The translations under genes and the position numbers were made by a program. This document shows, in pieces, positions 1 to 5,737 of a DNA stretch of 5,737 bases. This DNA comes from Fidelibacterota bacterium UBA2980 (GTDB taxonomy: Bacteria; Fidelibacterota; Marinisomatia; Marinisomatales; Marinisomataceae), in assembly GCA_002348725.1 (NCBI GenBank), contig DEAO01000017.1:1-5737 (forward strand), in the 5' to 3' direction. The notes under the pieces were generated by a model. That model was not told where the DNA came from, did not search any database, and worked only from the letters and a program-made list of their open reading frames with translations. Position 1 is the stretch's first letter; each line of letters begins with the position of its first letter.

Positions 1-362
1 AAGATTTAAAACCGAATAATGCTGGTATAGGAGGATTAATTAAGAAGGGAGATGAATTGGTATATTCTTTCTCTGAAAATATTGGAATTCGCACAAATAA
101 CGAGGCTGAATATTCAGCATTAATTCAGGGAATTAAAGCATGTTTAGATCATAAAATTTATCATGTGAATATATTTTCTGATAGTGAACTAATTGTAAAT
201 CAAGTTAATGGAAAATATAAATTGAAAGATTCTAAAATGATTAAACTTCATGCTGAAGTGACAAAATTATGTTCAGAGCTAGAATCTTGGACGATATCTC
301 ATGTTCCAAGGGAACAAAATGAAGAAGCTGATCATTTGAGTAAGCTAGGATTAAGAAAATAA
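1..362 (+). CDS. RNase HI family protein, 5' end cut off by the window edge
   Basis: This is a partial gene. The frame is open from base 3 to the TAA at 360-362, giving 119 visible codons. RNase HI enzymes cut the RNA strand of RNA-DNA hybrids in the cytoplasm using a D-E-D-D metal site. The visible part begins with the AGIGG stretch of the first strand (bases 21-35). It has the TNNEAEY motif with the catalytic Glu at 108-110, the SDSELIVNQVNG motif with the catalytic Asp at 180-182, and HVPREQNEEADHLS with the His at 300-302 and the last Asp at 330-332. The first catalytic Asp should lie just left of base 1. A TTG at 57 could be taken as a start, but coding similarity continues upstream of it, so the true start is outside the window. 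The inferred full length of about 130 residues fits the short RNase HI / reverse-transcriptase-like family lacking a hybrid-binding domain. Whether it is the main RNase HI or a paralogue cannot be told. It ends 38 bases before mreB. Confidence 0.85.
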   Translation, partial: DLKPNNAGIGGLIKKGDELVYSFSENIGIRTNNEAEYSALIQGIKACLDHKIYHVNIFSDSELIVNQVNGKYKLKDSKMIKLHAEVTKLCSELESWTISHVPREQNEEADHLSKLGLRK

Positions 363-363
363 A

Positions 364-369
364 TATAAT
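364..369 (+). promoter_or_regulatory. Possible -10 box for the mreB operon
   Basis: A perfect TATAAT lies in the only intergenic gap of the cluster, 31 bases before the mreB ATG. No TTGACA-like hexamer sits 16-18 bases upstream. The nearest candidate, TTGAGT at 336-341, is 22 bases away, and there is no extended -10 TG. In AT-rich DNA such a hexamer is often chance, so this is only a candidate. Confidence 0.22.
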
Positions 370-373
370 CAAT

Positions 374-380
374 AGGGAGA
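374..380 (+). promoter_or_regulatory. Weak, distant Shine-Dalgarno-like AGGGAGA before mreB
   Basis: AGGGAGA is the only purine-rich anti-16S match before mreB. Its core ends about 21 bases before the ATG at 401, much further than the usual 5-10. An in-frame ATT at 392 would give a 12-base spacing and only three extra residues, but ATT starts are rare. An in-frame TAA at 389 rules out any start further upstream. Confidence 0.3.
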
Positions 381-400
381 ATATTTTATAAATTGCATTT

Positions 401-1429
401 ATGAAATTTTTAGAAAAAATAAAGAGCAGTTTTGAGTGGGTTAGCGGAGATATTGCTATCGACTTAGGAACTGCAAATACACTGATATGGCTTGCGGGAA
501 GAGGAATTATAGTCAATGAACCATCAATTATTGCAAAATCGACGAAAACAAATGAAGTTCTAGCAGTTGGAAATGAAGCAAAAGAAATGCTAGGGAAGAC
601 ACACCAAGGCATAGAAACAATACGACCGTTAAGAGACGGCGTAATCGCAGACTACAATGCTGTAGACTCTATGTTGCAAGGATTTATTAGGAAAGTAAAT
701 TTAAATCGTCTTACGAGGCCAAAAATGGTAATATGTGTACCGTCTGGCGTTACTGAAGTAGAAAGAAGAGCTGTTAAAGATTCAGGTGAAAAACAAGCTG
801 CTAGAGAAGTATTTCTAGTTGACGAGCCTGTTGCAGCTGCAATCGGTATTGGTCTTGATATTAGTAAACCTGTAGGCAATATTATTGTTGATATCGGTGG
901 AGGTACTACAGAAGTAGCAGTTATTTCTTTAAATGGTGTAGTAACAAAGAAAGCAATTAGAGTTGCTGGAGATGAAATGGATGAATCTATTATACAATGG
1001 TTTAGAAATGAGCATAAGCTTGAAATTGGAGAACAAACTGCAGAAGAGATTAAAATATCTGTTGGTTCTGCAATGAGAGTTCGCTCAAAAAATATTCTAG
1101 TAAAAGGTAGAGATTTAGTGTCAGGTATTCCTAAAACTATAGAAGTTCGATCTGATGAGATTAGACAAGCTTTAAAAGATCCTGTAACCAGAATTGTAGA
1201 AGTTATAAAACAAGCATTAGAAGATACTCCACCTCAATTATCCGCAGACATTGTAGAAAGAGGCATTATTCTAGCTGGTGGAGGTTCAATGTTAACGGGG
1301 CTTGATCAAGTTTTAAGAGAAAAGACTGGGGTTCCTGTTAACGTAGCTGATGAACCGCACTTAAGCATTGTAAAAGGATGCGGCATGATTATCGAAAACC
1401 TTGAAAAATACAAACATGTCCTCTGGTAA
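401..1429 (+). CDS. mreB: Rod shape-determining protein MreB (bacterial actin)
   Basis: The 342-residue product is a normal-length MreB. It is an actin-fold ATPase that forms antiparallel filaments under the inner membrane and steers the wall-elongation machine. Residues 1-15 (MKFLEKIKSSFEWVS) look like the amphipathic helix that holds MreB filaments to the membrane. Phosphate-1 is DLGTANT at 21-27. The connect region holds VPSGVTEVERRAV (113-125) followed by LVDEPVAAAIG (139-149), which carries the Glu region implicated in ATP hydrolysis. Phosphate-2 is VDIGGGTTEVAV at 163-174. GEQTAEEIK (210-218) is followed by the adenosine loop ILAGGGSMLTGLD at 290-302. ATG 401 is preferred because it gives exactly the amphipathic helix plus actin fold. 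The gene begins the tight block with mreC, which follows after 2 bases. The first residue of the usual EEP is Asp141 here, a conservative change. MreB is distinguished from DnaK and FtsA by its length and the VERRA/GDEMD motifs. Confidence 0.98.
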   Translation: MKFLEKIKSSFEWVSGDIAIDLGTANTLIWLAGRGIIVNEPSIIAKSTKTNEVLAVGNEAKEMLGKTHQGIETIRPLRDGVIADYNAVDSMLQGFIRKVNLNRLTRPKMVICVPSGVTEVERRAVKDSGEKQAAREVFLVDEPVAAAIGIGLDISKPVGNIIVDIGGGTTEVAVISLNGVVTKKAIRVAGDEMDESIIQWFRNEHKLEIGEQTAEEIKISVGSAMRVRSKNILVKGRDLVSGIPKTIEVRSDEIRQALKDPVTRIVEVIKQALEDTPPQLSADIVERGIILAGGGSMLTGLDQVLREKTGVPVNVADEPHLSIVKGCGMIIENLEKYKHVLW

Positions 1430-1431
1430 TA

Positions 1432-2226
1432 ATGATTGGCGCCAGATTATTTAATGATAAAAACGTACCTTTATTTACTCTATTAATCTGTATTTTTTTA
1501 TCACTTGCTTTAATCTTTTCAGATTCAAACGAAAAAGTACAATCTTTTAGAATTTCTATAACAAAAAACTTTTCTTTTTTATATCAGCCATTTAACTGGA
1601 TTGATAATCAATCTTTTTTATTAAAAAAAATTGAAGTTCTTTCTTCAGAAAACTTAAAATTAAACCTTGAAAATGAGCTTTTATCTTCAAATAAAATAGA
1701 AAATGATTATTTACGAGAATTTCTCAACTTTCAAGACAGAGAGAAATATAAATTTGTTGGATCAGATGTTATTTCAAGAGGGAATACTTCTAATTTAAAT
1801 ACTATTCTAATTGATACAGGATTTGAGAGCGGAGTTAAAAAGAATAATCCAGTTTTATCGTCAAGAGGCGTTGTTGGAAAGATTATCGCTTCTTCTGCAA
1901 ATACTTCTGTTGTACAACTTATTAGTGATGGGAATTTTAGGCTTAGTGTAAGAGTAATGCCATCTGAGTCAGAAGGAATCTTGCGTTGGAGAAGCAATAC
2001 AATTTGTGAGATATTTGAGGTAAAGAAAACGTCTGATATTAATATTGGAGACTCAGTGGTAACATCGAACTTAAGCACTTATTTTCCTCCTGACCTTCCT
2101 ATTGGAAAAGTGATAAGTATACATGACAAATCAGATAGTTTTAATAAGGTTGTCCGATTAGAGCTCCACTCTGACTTATCTAAATTAAATCAATTGTTTG
2201 TTATAATTGAAGGAGATAACCAATAA
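1432..2226 (+). CDS. mreC: Rod shape-determining protein MreC
   Basis: The 264-residue protein has the MreC plan. It has a short cytoplasmic N-terminus, one membrane segment at about 12-30, a periplasmic coiled coil at about 61-100 rich in Leu, Glu, Lys and Asn, and a C-terminal two-lobed beta domain to about 260. Family landmarks are SSRGVVGKI (143-151), the QLISDGNFRLSV stretch (162-173) and STYFPPDLPIGKV (215-227). MreC links cytoplasmic MreB to PBP2 and RodA and is known in other bacteria to push PBP2 into its active form. The ATG lies 2 bases after the mreB stop (TAA-TA-ATG) and has no Shine-Dalgarno match before it, so it is likely translated by ribosomes finishing mreB. The next ATG downstream, at 1454, is out of frame, which supports this start. 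Its stop codon overlaps the mreD start by one base. Confidence 0.96.
   Translation: MIGARLFNDKNVPLFTLLICIFLSLALIFSDSNEKVQSFRISITKNFSFLYQPFNWIDNQSFLLKKIEVLSSENLKLNLENELLSSNKIENDYLREFLNFQDREKYKFVGSDVISRGNTSNLNTILIDTGFESGVKKNNPVLSSRGVVGKIIASSANTSVVQLISDGNFRLSVRVMPSESEGILRWRSNTICEIFEVKKTSDINIGDSVVTSNLSTYFPPDLPIGKVISIHDKSDSFNKVVRLELHSDLSKLNQLFVIIEGDNQ
2210..2215 (+). promoter_or_regulatory. Shine-Dalgarno AAGGAG for mreD
   Basis: A strong AAGGAG inside the end of mreC lies 10 bases before the ATG at 2226. It supports that ATG, which overlaps the mreC stop as TAATG. Confidence 0.85.
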
Positions 2227-2699
2227 TGTTATTTTTTCAATATTTTTTAATATCTGTTTTATTGCAATTGCTTTTCTCTGAATTGCTTACTATTAATGGT
2301 TTTCAGCCAAATATTGTATTGCTCTTTGTTATTTTATCGCAAATGCCCGAATCCAATACATCTAAAGCGGTATTAATAGGGTTTGTCACAGGTCTGTTTT
2401 GTGATTTAGTTTTGTTTACCGGTTCATACATTGGTCTTTCAAGTTTAGTATTTTCTATTTGTGCATTTATGTCCTCTAGAATTCGTTATAATTTTGTATT
2501 TCGCAATTTTGATTCATATTGGATCCTTACTTTGCTTGTTGGTATAGCTATTTATTGTCTATTTAGATATGATTTTCTCTTTTTCAGCAATTTCTTTCTT
2601 TTCTTAAGAAATTTTTTATTGATATCATTGTATTCTGTTCTTGTTTCTTATATTCTTGTGAAGATTTTATCATTAAGGAAGGTTGTATTGAATGCTTAA
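2226..2699 (+). CDS. mreD: Rod shape-determining membrane protein MreD
   Basis: This is a 157-residue, very hydrophobic, Phe- and Leu-rich protein with about five or six predicted membrane segments, near residues 3-20, 28-40, 48-65, 67-84, 98-113 and 128-147. Its length and position between mreC and mrdA are typical of MreD, which diverges quickly in sequence. Recognisable family points are QPNIVLLFVI (27-36) at the start of the second segment and GFVTGLFCDL (52-61), with the Asp that is commonly conserved in the third. MreD is an inner-membrane partner of MreC, and in other bacteria it modulates how MreC acts on PBP2; its exact role is less settled than those of the other members. It overlaps mreC by 1 base and mrdA by 8 bases and has its own good ribosome site. 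Confidence 0.92.
   Translation: MLFFQYFLISVLLQLLFSELLTINGFQPNIVLLFVILSQMPESNTSKAVLIGFVTGLFCDLVLFTGSYIGLSSLVFSICAFMSSRIRYNFVFRNFDSYWILTLLVGIAIYCLFRYDFLFFSNFFLFLRNFLLISLYSVLVSYILVKILSLRKVVLNA
2675..2682 (+). promoter_or_regulatory. Shine-Dalgarno AAGGAAGG for mrdA
   Basis: AAGGAAGG inside the 3' end of mreD lies 9 bases before the ATG at 2692. It fixes that ATG as the PBP2 start even though it overlaps mreD by 8 bases. Confidence 0.85.
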
Positions 2700-4461
2700 A
2701 ATCGATAATAAGGCTGATATATACACCTATAGAGTACTTTTTTTATTTTTATGTTCTTTAATGGTAGCTTTAATAGGTAGATATTACTATTTGCAAGTTA
2801 TCGAATATGATAGACATTTTTCTAAATCTCAAATAAACCGTGTTAAAGCAGTTACAACCTACGCATCAAGAGGGTTGATTTTTGATCGTAATGGAGAATT
2901 GCTCGTTGATAATTATCCAACATATGTTCTGACAGTTATTCCATATAAATTAGATGACAAAGAGAAATCTTTTAAAGAGTTATCATCAATTTTAGACACT
3001 GAATTTGATGAACTAAACCGTAGATACAAAAAATATTATAGAGGGAGAATGTTGCCTACTATTATTGCGAAGAATCTTTCTTTTCAACAGATCTCTGAGA
3101 TTGAGGAAAGGAAACTTGAATTTCCCGCATTTGAATATCGCCCGTTTAATGAGAGAATATATCCATCTTCTTTCAGTCATTCTCATATTTTGGGATATCT
3201 TAAAGAAGTAGATAGAGAAACTGTTCCGTCACTTGATAAAAGTTTGCTATATAGAGCTGGAGAGTTGATTGGTTGGCAAGGAGTAGAAAAACAATATGAA
3301 AGAGAATTGAGATACTCTAAAGGTGTTAGCTATTTAGAGGTTGACACCTATGGAAGAGAAGTTTTTGAACTAGAAGATGGAAAGGTTGTTGCTCTTCCTG
3401 GAGAAAATCTTTATTTATCAATTGATTCAGGTTTACAACAGTTCACAAAGGATTTGTTAGAAGGTCAAAAAGGGTCCGTAATTATGTCTCATGTAAACAC
3501 TGGTGAAATTTTGGCAATGGTAAGTAGCCCATCATACAATTTGGATATATATAGAGGAACAACCTCTGAGGAAGACTGGGACAATATTCTTAAAAATCCT
3601 GATAAACCTTTATTGAATCGGTCTGTATCAGGTTTATACCCTCCTGGATCTCCTTTTAAATTGATCACAACTTTTAATCTGTTAGAAAACAATCTTATTG
3701 CGAATTCTGATTCAGTTATGTGTTCAGGATTAAAAGAGTATGGAGGAATAGAAAGAGGATGCTGGAGAGAAGATGGTCATGGATTTATTGATTTGACTAA
3801 GGCTATTTCAGAATCATGTAATATTTATTTTTATGAAAAAGTTCAGCTAGTGTCCTTAAAAGATTGGATATCAACTGCAGAAATTTTTGGATTTAATCAA
3901 ATAACAGATATCGATCTTCCAACTGAGAAGATAGGTATAATTCCCGATAAAGATTTTTTTACAAGACAATATGGAAGATGGGGTTGGTCTGAAAGAGGGG
4001 TTTTACTAAATCTAACACTAGGTCAAGGGGATTTACTCGTTACTCCAATACAATCCTTACGATTTATTAATCATATAGCAACAAGAGGAAAAAATACTCC
4101 AAGGTTAAGGCTAAATCTTAACTCTCAATTAAGTTATTATGAATCGATTCAATATTCAGATAGAACTTGGGATTATATTGAAAATGCTCTTTTTGCAGCA
4201 GTAAATAGTGATTTTGGAACTGCTAGAAGGGCTATGCCAGCAAACCAAGTCATCCCATTCTTTGCAAAAACTGGAACGGCACAAAATCCTCACGGAGAAC
4301 CCCATGCATGGTTTATAGGATTTTTTGAATTTGAAGGTGAAAAATACTCAATAGTAACCATAATTGAGAATGGAGGGGGCGGAGCAACAGTAGCATCCCC
4401 TATAGCTGGAGATATAGTGTCATATTTTATCAATAGTAATACATATATAGCGAATAAATAA
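2692..4461 (+). CDS. mrdA: Penicillin-binding protein 2, elongation DD-transpeptidase
   Basis: The 589-residue class B PBP cross-links new peptidoglycan on the outer face of the inner membrane and is the partner of RodA. It has a single N-terminal membrane anchor at about 14-30, then the R-G-x-I-x-D-R-N-G element (SRGLIFDRNGELL, 59-71) of the pedestal domain. GWQGVEKQYE (194-203) and EVDTYGRE (216-223) follow, and the transpeptidase domain begins near 255. All three penicillin-binding motifs are present: SPFK at 320-323 with Ser320 as the expected nucleophile in YPPGSPFK, SCN at 375-377, and KTGT at 526-529. The spacing matches E. coli PBP2, which is somewhat longer at 633 residues. GGGGATVASPIAGDI (561-575) is the usual PBP2 tail. 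Cys344, Cys357, His363 and Cys376 around the SxN motif may bind zinc. Its place before rodA argues for PBP2 rather than the division enzyme FtsI. Confidence 0.97.
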   Translation: MLKIDNKADIYTYRVLFLFLCSLMVALIGRYYYLQVIEYDRHFSKSQINRVKAVTTYASRGLIFDRNGELLVDNYPTYVLTVIPYKLDDKEKSFKELSSILDTEFDELNRRYKKYYRGRMLPTIIAKNLSFQQISEIEERKLEFPAFEYRPFNERIYPSSFSHSHILGYLKEVDRETVPSLDKSLLYRAGELIGWQGVEKQYERELRYSKGVSYLEVDTYGREVFELEDGKVVALPGENLYLSIDSGLQQFTKDLLEGQKGSVIMSHVNTGEILAMVSSPSYNLDIYRGTTSEEDWDNILKNPDKPLLNRSVSGLYPPGSPFKLITTFNLLENNLIANSDSVMCSGLKEYGGIERGCWREDGHGFIDLTKAISESCNIYFYEKVQLVSLKDWISTAEIFGFNQITDIDLPTEKIGIIPDKDFFTRQYGRWGWSERGVLLNLTLGQGDLLVTPIQSLRFINHIATRGKNTPRLRLNLNSQLSYYESIQYSDRTWDYIENALFAAVNSDFGTARRAMPANQVIPFFAKTGTAQNPHGEPHAWFIGFFEFEGEKYSIVTIIENGGGGATVASPIAGDIVSYFINSNTYIANK

Positions 4462-4463
4462 TT

Positions 4464-5687
4464 ATGGCCCAAAGTAATATATATATAGGACTTACAGCAG
4501 AAGATTTGAGAGTAAGGCTTCATATTTTAACTACCTTTTTAATTGTTTTTGGCCTTACTGCGCTCTATAGCATTTCTGATAATCCTTTATCTATTGAAAG
4601 TTCATTTATGAGACAATTTATTTTTATGATATTTTCATTTATTATTTATTTATTTGTAAGGCGTGTTTCTTTAAAGGCAATTCATGATAATTCAACCATG
4701 ATTTTCTTATTTACAATAGGGCTATGTCTTGTTCCATTTTTTTTACCAAAGGTAGAGTATACATACCGATGGATTGATTTGAATTTTATGACAATACAGC
4801 CCTCAGAATATCTAAAGATTGGACTGATTATTGTAATTGCAAAATACTTATCAGACAATCAGATAAAAATTAAAACAAAATCAATTATTATTATTCCTGG
4901 ATTATTAACCTTTTTTGCGGCTATAATAGTTTTGCAACAGCCTGATTTAGGCACTGCAGCTATTGTATGCGCTCCTTTAATTCCTATGTTACTTTGGGCA
5001 GGAGTTAACGCTTTTATCTTGTTTTTAATTATTGCTCCAATAATCACAATTATTGCAGCATCTAACTCTGTTATTTTTAGTGTGTGGGCTGTAATTATGT
5101 TTTTATGTTTTTTAGTTGCTAGACCTGGAGTTGTACCAGGATCTATTCTTTATTTTTCTAATATATTTGCAGGATTATTAACACCTTTCGCTTGGAATAT
5201 TTTAACAGAATATCAAAAGCAAAGAGTGCTAACATTTTTAAATCCAGATCTTGATCCTATGGGGTCTGCTTACCATATCATCCAGAGTGTTACAGCAATA
5301 GGTTCTGGAGGATTTTTTGGTAAAGGTTTTGAACAGGGATCTCAAACACAACTTAAATTTTTACCTGTTCAAGAGTCTGACTTTATTCTTTCGGTTATAG
5401 CAGAGGAGTTTGGTTTCTTAGGAATTATGATTGTTATGGCTGTTTTCTTTTTATTTATTAAGACATTGCTTGATATTGCTTTCAAATGTTCAGATTATTT
5501 TTCAAGCATTGTTATAATAGGTTTAGCTTCGATATTTTTATCTCATCTATTTGTCAATTCTGCTATGACAGTTGGTTTGATTCCTGTAAAGGGACTACCT
5601 TTACCTTTTGTATCGGCAGGAGGTTCATTTCTTTTGTCATGTTTTATAATGTTAGCCCTAATAACCAACTTATCAGAAAATTCATAA
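4464..5687 (+). CDS. rodA: RodA, SEDS-family peptidoglycan glycosyltransferase
   Basis: The 407-residue polytopic membrane protein, with about ten hydrophobic segments, is the SEDS polymerase that builds glycan strands from lipid II and works as a pair with PBP2. Signature stretches are RWIDLNFMTIQPSE (102-115), QQPDLGTA (158-165), YQKQRVLTFLNPDLDP (250-265), YHIIQSVTAIGSGGFFGKG (270-288), SDFILSVIAEEFGFLG (305-320) and GLPLPFVSAGGS (377-388). Asp306 matches the Asp essential for polymerase activity in this family. The residues just before it, FLPVQE, differ from the common PExHT pattern. The ATG lies 2 bases after the mrdA stop with no Shine-Dalgarno match, as for mreC, so reinitiation after mrdA is likely. 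RodA is preferred over the close relatives FtsW and SpoVE because it follows mrdA in a mreBCD cluster. Its C-terminus (NLSENS) is short and ends in the cytoplasm or membrane edge. Confidence 0.96.
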   Translation: MAQSNIYIGLTAEDLRVRLHILTTFLIVFGLTALYSISDNPLSIESSFMRQFIFMIFSFIIYLFVRRVSLKAIHDNSTMIFLFTIGLCLVPFFLPKVEYTYRWIDLNFMTIQPSEYLKIGLIIVIAKYLSDNQIKIKTKSIIIIPGLLTFFAAIIVLQQPDLGTAAIVCAPLIPMLLWAGVNAFILFLIIAPIITIIAASNSVIFSVWAVIMFLCFLVARPGVVPGSILYFSNIFAGLLTPFAWNILTEYQKQRVLTFLNPDLDPMGSAYHIIQSVTAIGSGGFFGKGFEQGSQTQLKFLPVQESDFILSVIAEEFGFLGIMIVMAVFFLFIKTLLDIAFKCSDYFSSIVIIGLASIFLSHLFVNSAMTVGLIPVKGLPLPFVSAGGSFLLSCFIMLALITNLSENS

Positions 5688-5737
5688 TTCCCAGTTGAAG
5701 TTCTCATGCTATTTTGTTAAGTTTCTCCCTTCTTGGT
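5688..5737 (+). other. Downstream flank of rodA, no supported gene
   Basis: These 50 bases end in a pyrimidine-rich stretch (GTTTCTCCCTTCTTGG). I see no stem-loop with a T tract, no ribosome site and no supported start. A frame from a TTG at 5695 stays open to the edge, but nothing supports it as coding. The operon may continue or end to the right of the window. Confidence 0.5.

Noticed and set aside
57..362. TTG at 57 as the start of a 101-residue RNase H-like protein
   Set aside because: The frame is open to the window edge and bases 3-56 encode recognisable first-strand RNase H sequence, so this is a truncated gene and not a short one.
241..612. Open frame of 123 codons on the minus strand across the RNase H end and mreB start
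   Set aside because: It is antisense to two well-supported genes and has no recognisable motif; it is a shadow of AT-rich coding sequence.
1623..1630. Run of eight A in mreC as a possible slippage or phase-variation site
   Set aside because: The run encodes part of a Leu-Lys-Lys stretch, and both shifted frames hit stops at once (TGA at 1632, TAA at 1655). Runs of this length are common in AT-rich genomes and no regulatory role is suggested.
1731..2078. Open frame of 115 codons on the minus strand within mreC
   Set aside because: It lies wholly antisense to the conserved MreC beta domain and has no motif of its own.
3793..3822. TTGACT, 18 bases, TGTAAT: a near-consensus promoter inside mrdA
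   Set aside because: The bases are explained by conserved PBP2 codons around the SCN motif, and such matches are expected by chance in DNA this AT-rich.
5486..5698. Open frame of 70 codons on the plus strand overlapping the rodA 3' end
   Set aside because: It is a Phe/Cys/Ser-rich out-of-frame reading of the conserved RodA C-terminus, with no sign of independent coding.
5660..5737. A terminator or a new gene after rodA
   Set aside because: Only a trivial AATT-CAT-AATT palindrome and an imperfect direct repeat (AGTTCTC / AGTTTCTC) are visible. There is no GC stem with a T tract, and too little sequence remains to support a gene.
1..5737. Mobile elements, CRISPR arrays, tRNA or other RNA genes
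   Set aside because: No long repeats, transposase or integrase motifs, repeat-spacer pattern or cloverleaf sequence were seen; the window is almost entirely covered by housekeeping genes.

Overview
The window is one strand-consistent, AT-rich (about one third G+C by eye) stretch of bacterial chromosome carrying the cell-elongation (rod-shape) gene cluster. In order on the + strand: the 3' part of a short RNase HI-like gene (left edge to 362), mreB (401-1429), mreC (1432-2226), mreD (2226-2699), mrdA for the class B transpeptidase PBP2 (2692-4461), rodA for the SEDS glycosyltransferase (4464-5687), then 50 bases with no supported gene. All five shape genes look full length and keep the motifs expected for function.

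From mreB to rodA the genes are packed with gaps of 2 bases or overlaps of 1 and 8 bases, so they are almost certainly one transcript with coupled translation. The only intergenic space inside the window is the 38 bases before mreB, which holds a TATAAT hexamer without a convincing -35 box, so it is open whether mreB has its own promoter or is read through from the RNase H gene. No terminator is visible after rodA within the window.

Together the products form the elongasome. MreB filaments lie on the inner face of the membrane. MreC and MreD join them to the periplasmic side and stimulate PBP2. RodA polymerises glycan strands from lipid II and PBP2 cross-links them. The organism is therefore a bacterium with an MreB-directed, probably rod or curved-rod, cell wall. 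The low G+C, compact packing and protein flavour suggest a streamlined diderm, possibly of the FCB group such as a marine Marinimicrobia-like lineage. That placement is a guess from memory of sequence style and needs a tree.

This is a conserved housekeeping locus and I see no new system in it. The points most worth a second look are a Cys-Cys-His-Cys set in PBP2 that lines up with the known PBP2 zinc site, changed residues just before the RodA catalytic Asp, a regular pattern of Shine-Dalgarno use at the gene junctions, and the unclear mreB start and promoter region.
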